A stretch of DNA of 64,000 nt, taken from the NCBI GenBank assembly GCA_036426205.1, contig CM071574.1, forward strand, positions 10,300,466-10,364,465. The letters are read 5' to 3'. The stretch comes from Ascaphus truei. Lineage: Eukaryota > Chordata > Amphibia > Anura > Ascaphidae. The notes under the pieces were generated by a model. That model was not told where the DNA came from. It did not search any database and was given only the letters and a program-made list of their open reading frames with translations. Both the position numbers and the translations under genes were made by a program. Each line of letters begins with the position of its first letter. The stretch's first letter is position 1. This document shows positions 12,015-23,701 of the stretch, piece by piece.

Positions 12015-12590
12015 AATGTATGTATATGTATGTCTATGTCTGTATGTTTTTATTTATATAGCGCATTAATGTACATAGCGCTTCACAGCAGTAATACATG
12101 TGACAATCATATAAATAACAAATACTGTAATATATAAATAACACATAAAGGGGAGAAGTGCTTAAGACTTAAAAGTACCATTTAGGAAAATGAGTCCCTG
12201 CTTCCGAAGAGCTTACAATCTAATTTGTTGCTAAGAACAACAGGAGGGCGTTCTGTAAGTGCGTCTGCAAGGGGCCAAGGTTTATGTATGAGGTGTTAAT
12301 TATCAGCCATGGAGCTACTCATGTGCTTCCTTAAGCAGGTGTGTTTTGAGGTGGATATTAAAGGTGGATAGAGAGTGTGCTAGTCTGATATTGAGGGGAA
12401 GGGCATTCCAGAGGTGTGGGGCAGTCAGTGAGAAAGTTTTAAGGTGGGAGAGGGCTTTAGATACAAAAGGGGTAGAGAGAAGACATCCTTGAGCAGAACG
12501 CAAGAGTCGGGATGGTGTAGAGCGAGTAATTAGGGCTGAGATATAAGGAGGAGCATTTTGTTTGATATGTATGTAGCCTAGTCTCCTGGC
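12015..12590 (-). pseudogene. L2/CR1-type LINE ORF2 C-terminus and 3' UTR (antisense fragment)
   Basis: The minus strand of about 12315-12580 encodes the typical C-terminal end of an L2-like ORF2, including PPYISALI, SRLLRSAQGCLL and HLWNALPLN, ending in a lysine-rich tail. The homologous region is found on the plus strand at 30540-30797. The 3' UTR (lower coordinates) has TTGTAAGCTC read in reverse near 12210, a segment ending in GCGCTATATAAATA-like sequence, then TATG/TACA repeats. The RT catalytic domain is absent, so it is a dead 5'-truncated copy. Upstream of about 12590 homology stops at the next element. Confidence 0.7.
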
Positions 12591-12672
12591 TATCATCTTT
12601 TCTTTGGCCCTAATAGTATGTCCTGTAAGACACAGGCACTGTGGGTGATAAGCTCTCTCATGGAGGCCTAGC

Positions 12673-13288
12673 GTGTTGTTGCAGCCTGGATACGCTATTG
12701 CTGTATCCAGTGGCTGGCCTAACAACAACCAGAGAGTGTCATCATTGGGGAGGATACTGGCTGGGTCACATGCCTATGATGTAATGCCTGTCAGTATCGG
12801 ACCTGCCCTGTTATGGGGCAGGGTTACAAGCCCCTCCCCATGGGTACATAAACTGACACTCTCCCAGAAGTCAGAAGCTCTCTTCCCTCCCCCTGTGGAC
12901 TGGAAGAACTTACCATTTATCCCATCAAGGGGTAAAGGAGCTGAGAAGGGGCCTGCAGTGCCTCAAGTCCTGTGGGTACTTCTTCAGGGAATGAGCCTGC
13001 CATAACTGTATGCATACTGCAAATAAAGATCCAGTTGAATACACCTGTTGTGGCTACTTGAATGGAACACTACGTGACTTGCCAGTGCGGACCATCCTGG
13101 CTGCACCAGGATCCTTACCGGCTGGAGGCACTGCGCTATGAAGGATCATCACTGAGAGCCTGTCCTGATGCCTCCCCATACCATCGCAGAGTTCTCAGGG
13201 CCTTCTGTTCTACCAAACAGGTATGCACCGTACCAGAATGCACCGGTAGCTATATGATCTCACTTAGGGTGGGGGAAAAGGTACTACA
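12673..13288 (+). mobile_element. Solo LTR or LTR-like element
   Basis: Ends AAAAGGTACTACA. Inside are a TATA-like GGTACATAAACTGACA near 12842 and a polyadenylation signal AATAAAGATCC near 13022, followed by a U5-like segment with CTGGAGGCACTGCGC and CAGGTATGCACCGTA, the same 3' module as the Gypsy-type LTRs. The start is uncertain: a short hairpin at 12673-12730 (GTTGTTGCAG.. with ..CAACAAC) may mark it. No matching target duplication was found. Confidence 0.55.
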
Positions 13289-13401
13289 TGTAATAGGGAA
13301 AATCCCTCCAAAAAGTGAAGTATTGGGAACGCCTCCATTTTGTTATATATTGTTTGGATAGCTACTGTACCAGGAAGAGAGGGAACATGCTGCAAACTGC
13401 A

Positions 13402-14216
13402 TGTAAGGATCTGTGATCCTCGGCGCGCTCCTTGCTTACCCCAACCCGCGACCGGGTGTTCCTCTTCTCCTGCCTCCTGCAGCACATCTCGCCTGCTGGC
13501 GAATACCAGAATTCCATCTAGGGGCGCTCGTGGACCACAATCTGCACTAAATGCTGCCCCCACCTCCAGGCTTCGCTCACGTGGTGACGCCACCATCACG
13601 CAGTGCACACCCGCTATGCGCGGCACTCGCACAAATGCGCAGAACCTTCCTTGCTCCTCTACCTATACTACACCTGTTGCTGATTCCTCTGCCTGAGTAT
13701 TCACCTGTGCTGTTTCCAGCAGCCATCCACAGTCCAGCTTACTCAGGAGTATGCATCCTCCTCATTGGACAATCTCCAATTTATATGCTCAGCTGGCAAT
13801 TTGGCTGAGCATAAACCTTCGTGCTAGCGAAGTGTTCATTGCTGTCTTGCCTCCACAGTCTTGTCCTGCTCCTTGTTCCTTGTTCCTTACCTTGGCTACT
13901 CTTCCGGACTCCGCTCTTCTGTTCTGACCTCGGCTACGTACGACCATCCGCACCTCTCCACTACTGACCTCGGCAAAGTACCACGACGATCCGCTTCTCT
14001 CCAATCCAGATCATGGCTAAGTACCTCCTACGATCCGCTACTCTCCAACACCGACCTCTGCAAGTATTACTGACCATCCAGACCTCCCCTACCCCGACCC
14101 GGCTACCTCGACCAATCTACACTCCAGACGCGCCCACGCAGCTGTGGGTTGGTGTTATTTTAAATCCCCACCTCGGCCTTGTGGTCACACGTTGTTTGTG
14201 TGAGCACTCCGTTACA
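13402..14216 (+). mobile_element. Solo LTR, 815 bp, near-perfect 5-bp TSD
   Basis: Begins TGTAAGGATCTG and ends CTCCGTTACA. Flanked by CTGCA on the left (13397-13401) and CTGCT on the right (14217-14221), a 5-bp duplication with one mismatch. The body is pyrimidine-rich with CpG clusters and contains a degenerate tandem repeat (listed separately). No polyadenylation signal was spotted. ORFs within it are not supported as genes. Confidence 0.65.
13912..14075 (+). repeat. Degenerate minisatellite inside the LTR
   Basis: About three imperfect units of roughly 50 bp, each with a GACCTCGGC- or CATGGCTAAGTAC-like start followed by ACGAYGATCCGC and TCTCC. Confidence 0.55.
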
Positions 14217-14732
14217 CTGCTACAGTCATGTACTTAAGACTGAGGTCCTTCCAATACCAAACTAGCTTGTTATAGTAAAATGTAGTCTTACTTACACTAC
14301 AGCTAAGAATCATCTTCTCTGGTAACATCAAAAGCAAACCACATTGCAAGAATATTGAGCACCACTTTTGGTGAGATACAGTATGTATACAAAATACATG
14401 CATGCTTTAATCTGGAAATGAACAAATCCTGCCTACTGTAATTCACAATTATGCCTAACATACATTGGCAGTTCGAACATTACATTACATGACTTTTTAA
14501 CTTTCTTTATTGGGTTAAATTGTTGTACATGAGATACTAACATTTATTGGCAGTTTTTTTGCCACTTGGTTATCAATAAGCTTTATGGGAGTTTATTTAA
14601 CAATTATTACTACACTGTTATTTAATATCTAAAAACATTTGCATTACTAATATCTCAAGTTATAATTTTCTTTATATGATGTCCCTTTTTTTACCTGTCA
14701 CATGTTGTCTTTTTTTAGGATAATGCATTCAG
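14217..14732. other. AT-rich sequence without recognisable feature
   Basis: Nothing supportable beyond base composition. Confidence 0.45.
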
Positions 14733-14736
14733 TTAA

Positions 14737-15086
14737 AGCAGTAGTCCAATCTGCGTTTTTTTTTAAAATACTGTACATGTTCTCTTTAATATGTGCATCA
14801 ATACAATCCACACAATGATAAGTAATTAGCGAAGTTGCTGATCAAGCCGTTCTTCGGGATCGATCGGCGAGGATTCAGCTTGGGGTTCACTAAATGGCTG
14901 CACAGTAATATTGACTCAGTATCTGTGACTTTGTAATTGGTTTCTATAGAAAACCAGGCTTGTTACTTTGTAACACTTTAAAAATGTCAGAGTTTTTTTT
15001 TAAATTATTTTTCTACAAGTATTTTCTCATAGTACAGAACTGATTTATTAAAAAAAACCACATAGGATATTGATTGGTCTGCAGCT
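14737..15086 (-). mobile_element. TTAA-flanked MITE (piggyBac/Kolobok type), copy 1
   Basis: Terminal inverted repeats AGCAGTAGTCCAATC and GATTGGTCTGCAGCT are flanked by TTAA on both sides (14733-14736 and 15087-15090). TTAA is the target of piggyBac and Kolobok transposons. The interior matches 27634-28056 in the opposite orientation: ATAAATCAGTTCTGTA, then ATACTTGTAG. No ORF. Whether piggyBac or Kolobok cannot be told from these ends; the absence of CCC termini favours Kolobok. Confidence 0.7.
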
Positions 15087-15090
15087 TTAA

Positions 15091-15532
15091 CTGGTTTTTG
15101 GATTTATAATTAATTGCATTTGTATCGACTAAAAGAGAGAGAGGGTATCATATTTCTTCCATCTTCACCCTTTCTTTGGCCCTCCATGGGCACTACTATT
15201 ATTTCATACATATGATGGTTGTTCTTGAGGACTTAGTTGGGCCACCCCTGTTATATACCAACACGACTAATGTGTAGTCTACTTTAAAACATATACTTTT
15301 GTAAGAATATTAAATAGTCAATATGGTCTATATACAGTAGACCATTGTAGAATGTGATAAGGTGTGTGAAACCGTATTTTGTGACATGCAGCTTTAACAT
15401 GATTGTTCTAAATTTTCCAAGAAAATGTTACAGTATTTTCGCAATTCTTAATTCAACCAAGTGTAATACCCCAAAATACTGATCATTATTATCTAACAGA
15501 CAAAAGTCATAAACCATATTACATAACCAGAC
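15091..15532. other. AT-rich sequence without recognisable feature
   Basis: No gene or repeat identified. Confidence 0.45.
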
Positions 15533-15535
15533 ATA

Positions 15536-16649
15536 GGGCCTCATGCAGTAAGCCCCGATACAAAATTTTCGGCACGAATTGCGAAAATGTTTTTTTTGGG
15601 CGATTTGCCCTCGCAGTATTCAGTAAGGGCCGAATCCTTCCGATCCCTGCTGAAGCACTGCGAAAGCAAAGCTGCCGATGAGCTGTGGCGATACAGCCTG
15701 GCTCCCGATAAGGCTCCCGATAAGCCTTTGGTGCCGATAGATGTTTGCAGCTGAGAGAGACAAGCCGCTCTCTCAGCGCAAACTTCGGCACCAAAAAAAG
15801 TATTTAAAAACAACTTTTATTTATACTGTACATGTGCAGGGGGTCTTCGGAGCTGAACCGCGTTGGTTTGAGGTCCGGGGACCCCCTGCCCCCCGAGATA
15901 CAGGCCCCTTTATGGGGTGCCGGTATCCCTCTGGTTTGTTTACAGGTCGCGGTCACGTGATCGGGACCTTTAAACGCCGAGGGATACCGGCACCCCATAA
16001 AGGGGCCTGCTTCCCGAGTTACAGGCCCCGGTATGTGTCATCGGGTGGCAGTGTCACCGCCATGTTTATAGCGTCCCCGCAATAAACATGGCGTCCACAC
16101 TGTAACCGATGGCCCAAACCGGGCCTGTAACTCGGGAGGCAGGGGGTCTCTGAGCCACAAATAAATGCCGGAGCCCCCCGGCATCAATCACAGGCAGGAA
16201 AAAGGGCTGATTTTTCCTAAGTGTCGCCCTTGCCGATGCTTCTCCTTCAGCAAGTTGCCAACTTTAGTTGGCGGGCTGGATTGGCCATAAAATCTCCAAT
16301 CTGGCCTGCCGATCAGCAGGCAGGAAAAAGGGCTGATTTTTCCTAAGTGTCGCCCTTGCCGATGCTTCTCCTTCAGCAAGTTGCCAACTTTAGTTGGCGG
16401 GCTGGATTGGCCATAAAATCTCCAATCTGGCCTGCCGATCAGCACCAAAAAGCTGATCGGGGCTTACTGAATTCAGGCGGGAAAAAAAAATCCCGATAAG
16501 TGGCTTATCGGCAGCCGGGTGGCGAAAAAATTTTTTTCGGAAGAAAAGTTGCCGATAATTCCCACTTATCCGGGCTTACTGAATCAGGAGGGCAAAAAAC
16601 GGCTATAAAATGCCGAAAAAGCCTTATCGGGGCTTACTGCATGAGGCCC
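15536..16649. mobile_element. Non-autonomous inverted-repeat element, 1.1 kb, ATA flanks
   Basis: Ends are a near-perfect inverted pair, GGGCCTCATGCAGTAAGCCC and GGGCTTACTGCATGAGGCCC, flanked by ATA on each side. A 3-bp duplication would fit PIF/Harbinger, but ATA is not the classic TWA reading and this is inference. The interior is itself largely palindromic: GGGGTGCCGGTATCCCTC near 15915 has its complement near 15980-16000. It contains a perfect 126-bp tandem duplication. The ORFs in it come from the palindrome and repeat and are not genes. Related ends occur at 35214 and 41010. Confidence 0.7.
16191..16442. repeat. Perfect 126-bp tandem duplication
   Basis: Units 16191-16316 and 16317-16442 appear identical by eye. 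Because 126 is divisible by three, the minus-strand frame shows the same 42 codons twice, but this is a consequence of the repeat rather than evidence of coding. Confidence 0.85.
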
Positions 16650-16651
16650 AT

Positions 16652-16862
16652 AGTCAAGGAGTGGACTCAGTGATGTAGGACACTGACTATGTATACAATG
16701 ACAGCTGAGTCACGGGAACCTGGTTCATTTCCTGGTATCAGCTCCTTGTGACCTTGAGCAAGTCACTCTACCTGTGCAGTGCACTATACTGTAATTATGA
16801 AGCATTTTGAGCCCCACTGGAAGAAATGTGGTATATGAAAAGAAGCTATAATTATTATTACT
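16652..16862 (+). mobile_element. CORE-SINE, degraded copy
   Basis: Same layout as 9620-9885: head with GGAGTGGACTCAGTGA, B-box-like GGTTCATTTCC near 16722, core GTGACCTTGAGCAAGTCAC near 16748, shortened 3' part and an (ATT)n tail. It starts directly at the right end of the inverted-repeat element. Confidence 0.65.
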
Positions 16863-18161
16863 AATTGTAGAATAGTATCTTTCATTCTAAAGTGCAGATA
16901 GCCTAAAGAAAATATTTTTCTTCTTCAAACAAGATGTTCACAGTTCCTATCCAACATTTTTAGGAGTTTAACAACAAGTCATCAATCCATATTTTGTCAT
17001 TCCAAAAACCAGAAGACATAAAGACCTGTGCCATATTTTTACACAGCAGCCTTTGTGCTAAAGTCTACATTTGTTTAATATAAGATAACATTTCCCAAGC
17101 CAGTATTTTAAAGTGTTGTATTATTTATAGATCGTGTCTCGTCAATCAACAATTTTTGATATGACAATTGTAAAGAAGAAAGAATATATGTGTATTGAGA
17201 ATGAAGGTGAATGTGGTCATTACATAGCTCATTCAGCTGTGAACATTGTGGGAGCACAGAGCAGTATGGAATAGGTTTACAAATAAGAGTGCAGACTGGT
17301 CTGCACAAACAGCACATTACTGGAGCCGCTAACATGATATTATTTTAGTTACATTTTTAAAGATATCTTTCAAAGATGGGAGAATAAATAGTTAAACCTT
17401 TTTCTGAATTAAACATGCTTTGTTGGTGCGTGAATTGCTTATCAGACACTACTGTGTGACTTGGTTGCTGTATTTCACCCCTAAAAGTACGTTTTAGTAT
17501 CTTTTTAGACAGTTAATATTTAGTCTCTCCAATTTTCAACGCTTTAACCCACTTTTGTGAGGTAAATTTAAAGGACAATGTTGAGTTTTCTTGTCATGTA
17601 ATTTAAATGCTAATAAACCCTTTCTCATACAAAATAGAATAAGTAGCTCTATCTCTTGCAAATTGCTTTTTTTTCTTGCACACGGTATTATTTCAGCGAT
17701 GCATTGTTGCATATAAAGCCAGAATATATTGCAGTTTAGGTAATAATGTAATTTCCCAGCAGTTTCATATCACTTTGGGTTTGCTGGAAAACTGAATAAC
17801 TTGCATTATTCTTAATTGTTGTTTTCTATTTTTTTTAATTATTTTTTTCTTTCAGATATGTAGAGATCCAGTTGCACATAGGACCACATTAACTTAATGA
17901 CAGTGATGTGTTTAATACATTAACACTATGACCCGCCTTTTTTCTTTAATATATAAAGAAATCACGCAGGTATAAGTATTTTTATGGCAAGGTTTATTAA
18001 CAGTGAGTATGATTTATTGCCCTTATCTCTCTGCCTTACCTGTTATCCACCCAGTGTTTCCAGTTGATTATTAGACATGACTTACCTCGATCTGGACCCC
18101 CCTCCCTTTCCCAACAAACACCCCATACAACTTGAGAAATTAATGGCCACAGCTTTATTTA
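16863..18161. other. AT-rich sequence without recognisable feature
   Basis: Long AT-rich stretch with no repeat structure I can see; candidate for single-copy host DNA. Confidence 0.45.
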
Positions 18162-18362
18162 TGTAACCCCTCTCCTTACTCGGCTTAAAAGGAGTGAGTT
18201 GCACAGGTGTAGTTAGAAGTGCAGGTGTTGTGCACTGGACTCTATTTACCTGGATCTCAGGAGCTGGTGTCGGCAGGCAGGGTATGTAAGCTTGGAGGTA
18301 GATGTTGAAGTTGATAAAGGGCGCCAGAGACTTTTAGGTAAACAACAAGAAGATATTCTTTA
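18162..18362 (-). mobile_element. LTR 3'-end fragment (antisense)
   Basis: Read on the minus strand it finishes GGAGAGGGGTTACA, the same kind of end as the LTRs at 7211 and 28766. It seems cut by the LTR end that begins at 18363. No other internal evidence. Confidence 0.4.
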
Positions 18363-18985
18363 TGTAGCCCCTTTTCCCTATGCCTATGGGAACTACGCGG
18401 GTGACTGCTCATGTTGCTGTACCTGTTGCTCACAGGAGGCATAAGTCTCTGCCTCTGGGAGCCTGGGGTTAGCTCGTTCTCCTTGTGTGCAGCGCCTCCA
18501 CCAATGAGGGATCCCTGCTTTGGAGGGATAACCCATCACAGGAACCAATCACAGTAATGAATAATACACACAAGGTAAATAACTAATGTTTGCTGAACAC
18601 ACATGCAATAACAATAATAAGTGTAACCCCCAGTGTACACCCAATACCTCAACACGTGGTGGTTCCCCCAAAGTACTGAGTGTGCAGTTGCACCAATATC
18701 CCTGGTGTCCTTCCCCCAAGTCCCACCCAAGTGTGAGGTAGCGCTACCCCCTGTGGATGTAGGTGCATGTTGGGTACCTGCCTGGGTACTCAAAGGGTGC
18801 TGCTTGACATGGTAAATGGGAGCGAATCCCATGGAGCAGGGCCTCCGACACAAATCCCCTAACTCCTTAGGATCCTGATCCGCCTCGTGGGGCAAGCTCC
18901 AGCTGGAGTATCTCGCCTGAATGTCTTTGGGGTTCTGTGGCCTGGTCCCAGGCCGCAGGGCACTGCTTGGCCATCCGGTCACCAA
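18363..18985 (-). mobile_element. Gypsy-type LTR, 3' part (antisense, truncated)
   Basis: On the minus strand it ends AAAAGGGGCTACA and contains the shared GGAGGCGCTGC module (18493-18503 on plus as GCAGCGCCTCC) and the CTGATCCGCCTC-type block seen in the LTR of the 57-62 kb element. The GC-rich U3 part is missing where PLE sequence starts at about 18985. The 204-codon minus ORF lying here is not a gene. Confidence 0.6.
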
Positions 18986-18994
18986 CGCCAGTTC

Positions 18995-20594
18995 AGGAGA
19001 CAAAGGTAGAAATACAGACTTTAAGTAGCAATCTGATAATATATCTTTCAAACCGAATTTTGACATTAGATGATGTAAGTGCTTTGAGTAGGGGTCTGTC
19101 CTTTTCCCCATCTGAGGATTTTTGGTTGTTTGATTGGTTGAAGGACACACATCTTTTTGGGTGAAAGCTCTTATTCCATAAGTTCTTTAAAAGGAGAGAA
19201 TTGGCACAACTAAAATATCAGGGCCAAAATCAGTTAGATCAAATAGATCTAGGCAATATTAGGGACATGACAGCACTCCTACAAGTATCAGCTAGAGAAT
19301 TAGGAGAGGGTCACTTTACAGAGCTTAAACCTAAATCAAGTTTCACACCTCAATTAGAGACGAGTCCTAATGTTTAAATGTTTATGAAGTTTGTAATTAA
19401 ATATCTGGAAAAATTAAAAAAAGAAGTTCTGATAATCTGAGTTGGAAAGATCGCTAAGCCTTAAAGGACTTACAGAATGACGAAAGCATCACAATAAAGC
19501 CGTCCGACAAGGGCGGTAATATTGTGATCCTTAATACATCTGATTACGTCAGGAAAAACAAGAGACTTTTATATGATAGGTGCTGCTACATAATACTTCC
19601 AATGAATCCCACAGTTCAATTCAGAAAAGAATTGAAACTGATTTGGACCAAGGCCTTCTGGATAATGTTATGTCTAAAAAAGAACATACATTACTACTAA
19701 CCATAACACCTAGGTTAGCAACCTTCCATAGCCTACCAAAGATCTACAAAGGCACACTTCCCCCACCGGGTAGACCGATTGTCTCGGTAATTTCTAACTT
19801 AACAGAGCAATCGAGTGTGTATGTGGTCCTTGTGTTAAGACCCTTTGTCAACTCATTGCCCTCATATCCGAGAGATACGAAGAATGCCCTAAATAGATTA
19901 AACAATGTCATCATTGACAATAAGACGTTACTTATTAGTTTGGATGTAGAATTACTCTATACCTCTATAACACATCAAGTGGGTATAGAGGCTGTCTCAT
20001 ATTTTTTGAAGATGAGGACCTGTCACTTTTCAAACCACAATAAGTTAATTGTGGACCTACTAAGGTTTATCCTAACCCACAATTTCTTCACGTTAGATGG
20101 GAAATTATGCCATCAACTCACAGGTACTGCCATGGGGACCACATGCACTCCCACTACGCAAATTTGGGGTGGTGGGAGGCTGAGGTGGTCTTCTGTGACG
20201 AGAACCTTAGATATAACTCACACATTACTTTGTGGGCGAGGTATATCGATGACATTCTGGTTCTCTGGCAGGGGCCACAACAGCTATTTTAAGAATTTGT
20301 TGGAGTATTAAACACCAATGATATAAATTTGCATTTAACGTATGAGGTCAGCAAACAACAAGTGTCCTTTTTGGATTTAACAATTTCCAGAGGTCCTATG
20401 GGCCTTTTGCAGACTTCTATGCATCGCAAGTTAACTGCAACTAATAACTTGTTGCATTCAGACAGCCATCACCCACAAAGTTTAATATCAGGGATTCAAA
20501 TTGGACAGTTCCTCAGGGTCAAGAGAACAGCTCCACAGATTTAGAATTTGAAAATGAAGCGAAATTAATTAAATTACGTTTCCTAGAGCGGGCT
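18995..20594 (+). pseudogene. PLE reverse transcriptase, 5' and catalytic part
   Basis: In family order I can read, across three frames: an N-terminal LTLDDVSALSRGLSFSP (about 19055-19110); PSDKGGN near 19500; LPKIYKG near 19735; GRPIVS near 19770; LDVELLYTSI near 19940, which is RT motif A; GTAMGT near 20122; YIDDILVLW with its catalytic aspartates at 20242; and FLDLTI near 20370. All are characteristic of PLE RTs, which are related to telomerase RT. A frameshift between GTAMGT and YIDD, a frame change near 20300 and stops before 19580 inactivate it. The reading continues after the LTR at 21629. Confidence 0.8.
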
Positions 20595-21628
20595 TGTCAC
20601 GGTAGCTTATGACAAGATATAATGAACACCAAATATCTGGGTTGAACTGAACGAGGCTTAGATATAAAATATATTTATTCCTTAAAAAGGTGAACACAGC
20701 AATATAGTACAATTAACGGACAAGAAGGTAACACTTACTTAGGGTTTGGGGATGGAGAAGTATCAGCTAGCAATTCTCCAGCAATCCGGTGACATTCCAG
20801 GTGGAATCAGAAGCACAACTAAAAACTGTAGGGTGGACACAGTTTATATACCTGTGTAACCCTATTCTTAACATTGAATAAAGACTATTGGTGAACAATT
20901 ATCTGTATCCAATCCCTAACGAGGAGACACAGATTAACCCATGCCCCCCAGCTAATTAGCCCATGTGTACTGGGACTCTATGGGTAGCCCCATAATTAAA
21001 TCAGGGGCGACGACCAGTTTACCAAATGAAGTATCTGCCTTGTTTGTAGGTGTAGACATAACACTTACAAACCACTCCAGTTTGATGATTCTCCACCCTC
21101 AGGTAACAATTAGAGTGGCAGAGTCTGTTGATTAGTACTGGTCTGTTGATTAGTACTTAGTGTAAACAATCCAGGCAGTTAACTTTTGATCACAGTGCTT
21201 AGGCTAAATCAGCCGGCTGCCCTTCATGACCTATTAGCATAGCAGATGGCCTGCATTTTCAGAGCAGATCCAAAATATCATACATATATACTTTAATATC
21301 TACTCATATTAATAAGTTCCATTCTGGTGGGCTCAGTGGGTCGAAATTTGCCAGTTCTTAATGCCTACAGTGACTCCACACATTGGCCAAATATCAACTC
21401 TCTGCGACCTCCAGAACTGGAGATACAGAAATGTACTTTAAAACATTAAAATACAGGATTATAATGAAACATGGGAACAGGGGAACATACAGTTTCCTGA
21501 CATGACAAGGTGTAAGCCACATTCCTGGACCGCAGTCCAGTTAACCCCTTGCCTCCCTGGTGAGGTCAGGGGGTGGCCATATGGGGTGCAACCCCTTTAA
21601 TACCGGGCCAACCCCCTCTCCCTCTACA
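20595..21628 (-). mobile_element. Solo LTR inserted in the PLE, TSD GGGCT
   Basis: Plus-strand ends TGTCACGG and CCTCTACA are typical LTR termini, and the 5-bp GGGCT occurs directly on both sides (20590-20594 and 21629-21633). Removing the 1034-bp segment plus one duplication rejoins the PLE reading frame (..LRFLERA/G then YSKN..). A minus-strand AATAAATATA near 20670 suggests antisense orientation. No internal genes. Confidence 0.85.
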
Positions 21629-22280
21629 GGGCTATAGTAAAAATATCTATTAAACAAGCATATAATAGAACTAAATATAGTGACCACAGTTCTTTGCTTT
21701 CCGATAATTCCAAGAACTCTAAAAATGCATCAGAGGAAAAATTAGTTCGCTTCATTGGGACCAATAGTCCGGGATAAATTATATTCTAAATCACCATTGG
21801 TATATCCTTTTGGAGGATTAAAATCTAGACCAACACTTGGAGAGTGCAAAATATTAAGGACAAACTAGTTCACAGCCATTTACACCTTCTATTAAAGACA
21901 CCTGGCTAAGAAGAAGGTCAAAAGCGTATCGCACAGCAGATGCTTGAAAACGAGAGGTAACTCCCAATGTATTACTTCCTGGTAAAATATTGTATAAATA
22001 AATAAAATAGGCAATTTTAAGTGCCAAGGGTCAAACCAAGAGTTTAAGAGCCTGCAGATTTCTCACATCCCACAAATTTTTTTACAATTGGGATGCCAGT
22101 ACAAAGTATACAATTAAACAATTTATTAATTGGAGTCATTTATCAAGCAGTGTATAAATGCCGGAAAAAATATGTGGGGAAAACCACCAGACAATTGCAG
22201 AGGCGAGTGTTAGAACACCAGCACCAACACGGATTAACACGTTCACCCATTACCATAGCGATAGGGCGTGTATAAATATC
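21629..22280 (+). pseudogene. PLE C-terminus with GIY-YIG endonuclease remnant
   Basis: The first part continues the RT C-terminus (YSKN, then RTKYSDHSSLLSDN). At 22118-22230 it encodes GVIYQAVYKC and YVGKTTRQLQRRVLEH, corresponding to the GIY and YIG motifs and following arginine of the GIY-YIG nuclease that PLEs use for target cutting. Stops and a LINE-tail insertion break the reading, so it is dead. The intact equivalent is at 62745-63511. Confidence 0.75.
21945..22012 (+). mobile_element. Short LINE 3' tail inserted in the PLE
   Basis: GAGAGGTAACTCCCAATGTA then TTACTTCCTGG and ATAAATAAATAAA closely match the end of the LINE at 44905-44960 (GAGAGGTAACTCTCAATGTA). Only the extreme 3' end is present. 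Confidence 0.65.
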
Positions 22281-22307
22281 TTCACCCACTGACTGGGTGG
22301 TATCCGC

Positions 22308-22340
22308 CTTTGAAAAAGCGCGTGATGCGAAACGTACGTC
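22308..22340 (+). ncRNA. Hammerhead-ribozyme-like motif (PLE)
   Basis: TTGAAAAA, then a short GCGCG/TGATGC helix, then GAAACGTACGTC. The GAAAC..GUC part fits helix III reduced to two pairs followed by a cleavable GUC. The first half deviates from CUGANGA (G8 replaced by A), so activity is doubtful. Confidence 0.45.
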
Positions 22341-23701
22341 AGGTGGTGCGCACTGATATTATGATGCTCGTGTCCTGGGAGAGGCGGCAGATCGGATACA
22401 TGGCCGTCAGAAAGTGCTACTTTATTGTTACAATACCTTATTACCACTGATACATTTTGCATTAGGAGCTTATAAGGGGGCTATAACTGGATACGGTCAT
22501 AGAATCGTGCTCCTAAGCTAATGACACATTATGTGTGCCTGCTCCTACTCCAGTGGTTACTCGCTATCTGTATAATTGCAAATAGTAGCCCATTAAGGCA
22601 GAGTTTTCTCAAATGTCCGAGTGGAGGACATATACTCTTGACCTACCCCAGGTGTATTGTGTGTGAGTTTGATGCAGCTATGAGTGAATTTTTGCAAGCA
22701 TGCAGATATGTCAGTGTCAGGTTGTTTAGGAGACTTGGTGATGTTATCATAGATCTCTGTATGTGTACATAGTCCTGTGCTTATTAAGCTTACTACTGCC
22801 GATAACCATACTTACTTTAACAACAAGTTATCAACAATATGGTGTCATATAGCCTATTGCTTAAAGTTAATATTTTCACCAGATAATAAAACTTACCTGC
22901 GTTACCCACTTACCTGAGCATCAAGATCATGAATTTGTTTTTTACTTTTGTTTTAAAACCTATATGTGCGCACTATTTTTAGTATCTTAATAGACTATTG
23001 TAATTGTTTGACTGCACTCCCCATTCGTCCATTCATTAGCCTGTTTATAGGGGGATGACACATGCGCAACCGCGTCATCCGACGGCGACGCTCACAGCGA
23101 GTCTGTGAGCTACGAGCAGGACACGTGGAAGCGGTGTCTGAGGTCTGAAGAGATCTGCGGAGTCCCCCTCCTGCACTCCTCCACGGTGATATCTGCAGCT
23201 GATGCTGCTGGGTACTGGTTATCTTCCACGTTGTTGTGAGTAGGATTCACGTTTTAACCCCCTGGAGGAGTTCACCAGTAGCTTGTGCAATTATGTTTTA
23301 ATGATTTTGTGTATTCTTATTAAATGTCACCAGTATATGTTTAGTTATTCTGTGTTTTATGTTATTGTTTTGTGTTTTTATTTTGGTTTTTGTTATCAGT
23401 GTTGCACTATGATATTCTCTTTTGCACTTTCCCACATGTTATGAGACATCTATCAAGACTTCTGTGACCATGTCTGGATTCTAAGGGCTGGACTGTAAAT
23501 TGGTCAGTAATCACATTAGGTGATTTAAAATATTGTTTATAGGCGCCGGTATTATTGTGTTATTCATTCATGTATTAAAAGGATTTTTTTTGTCCAGGTC
23601 ATTGTACATCTCTAGGGGGTATTTTACCCACTTGGAGTATTTAGGAGTACACCTCATCTAAAGTATTGACTTTTCTCTCTCTTCATATTCTAATAGGGAT
23701 A

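Noticed and set aside
15541..15998. Several 64-114-codon ORFs in the 15.5-16.1 kb element
   Set aside because: They mirror each other across the palindromic interior of a MITE-like element and have no family match.
18536..19150. 204-codon minus-strand ORF
   Set aside because: It crosses from an antisense LTR into PLE sequence, so it cannot be a conserved gene; no motif.
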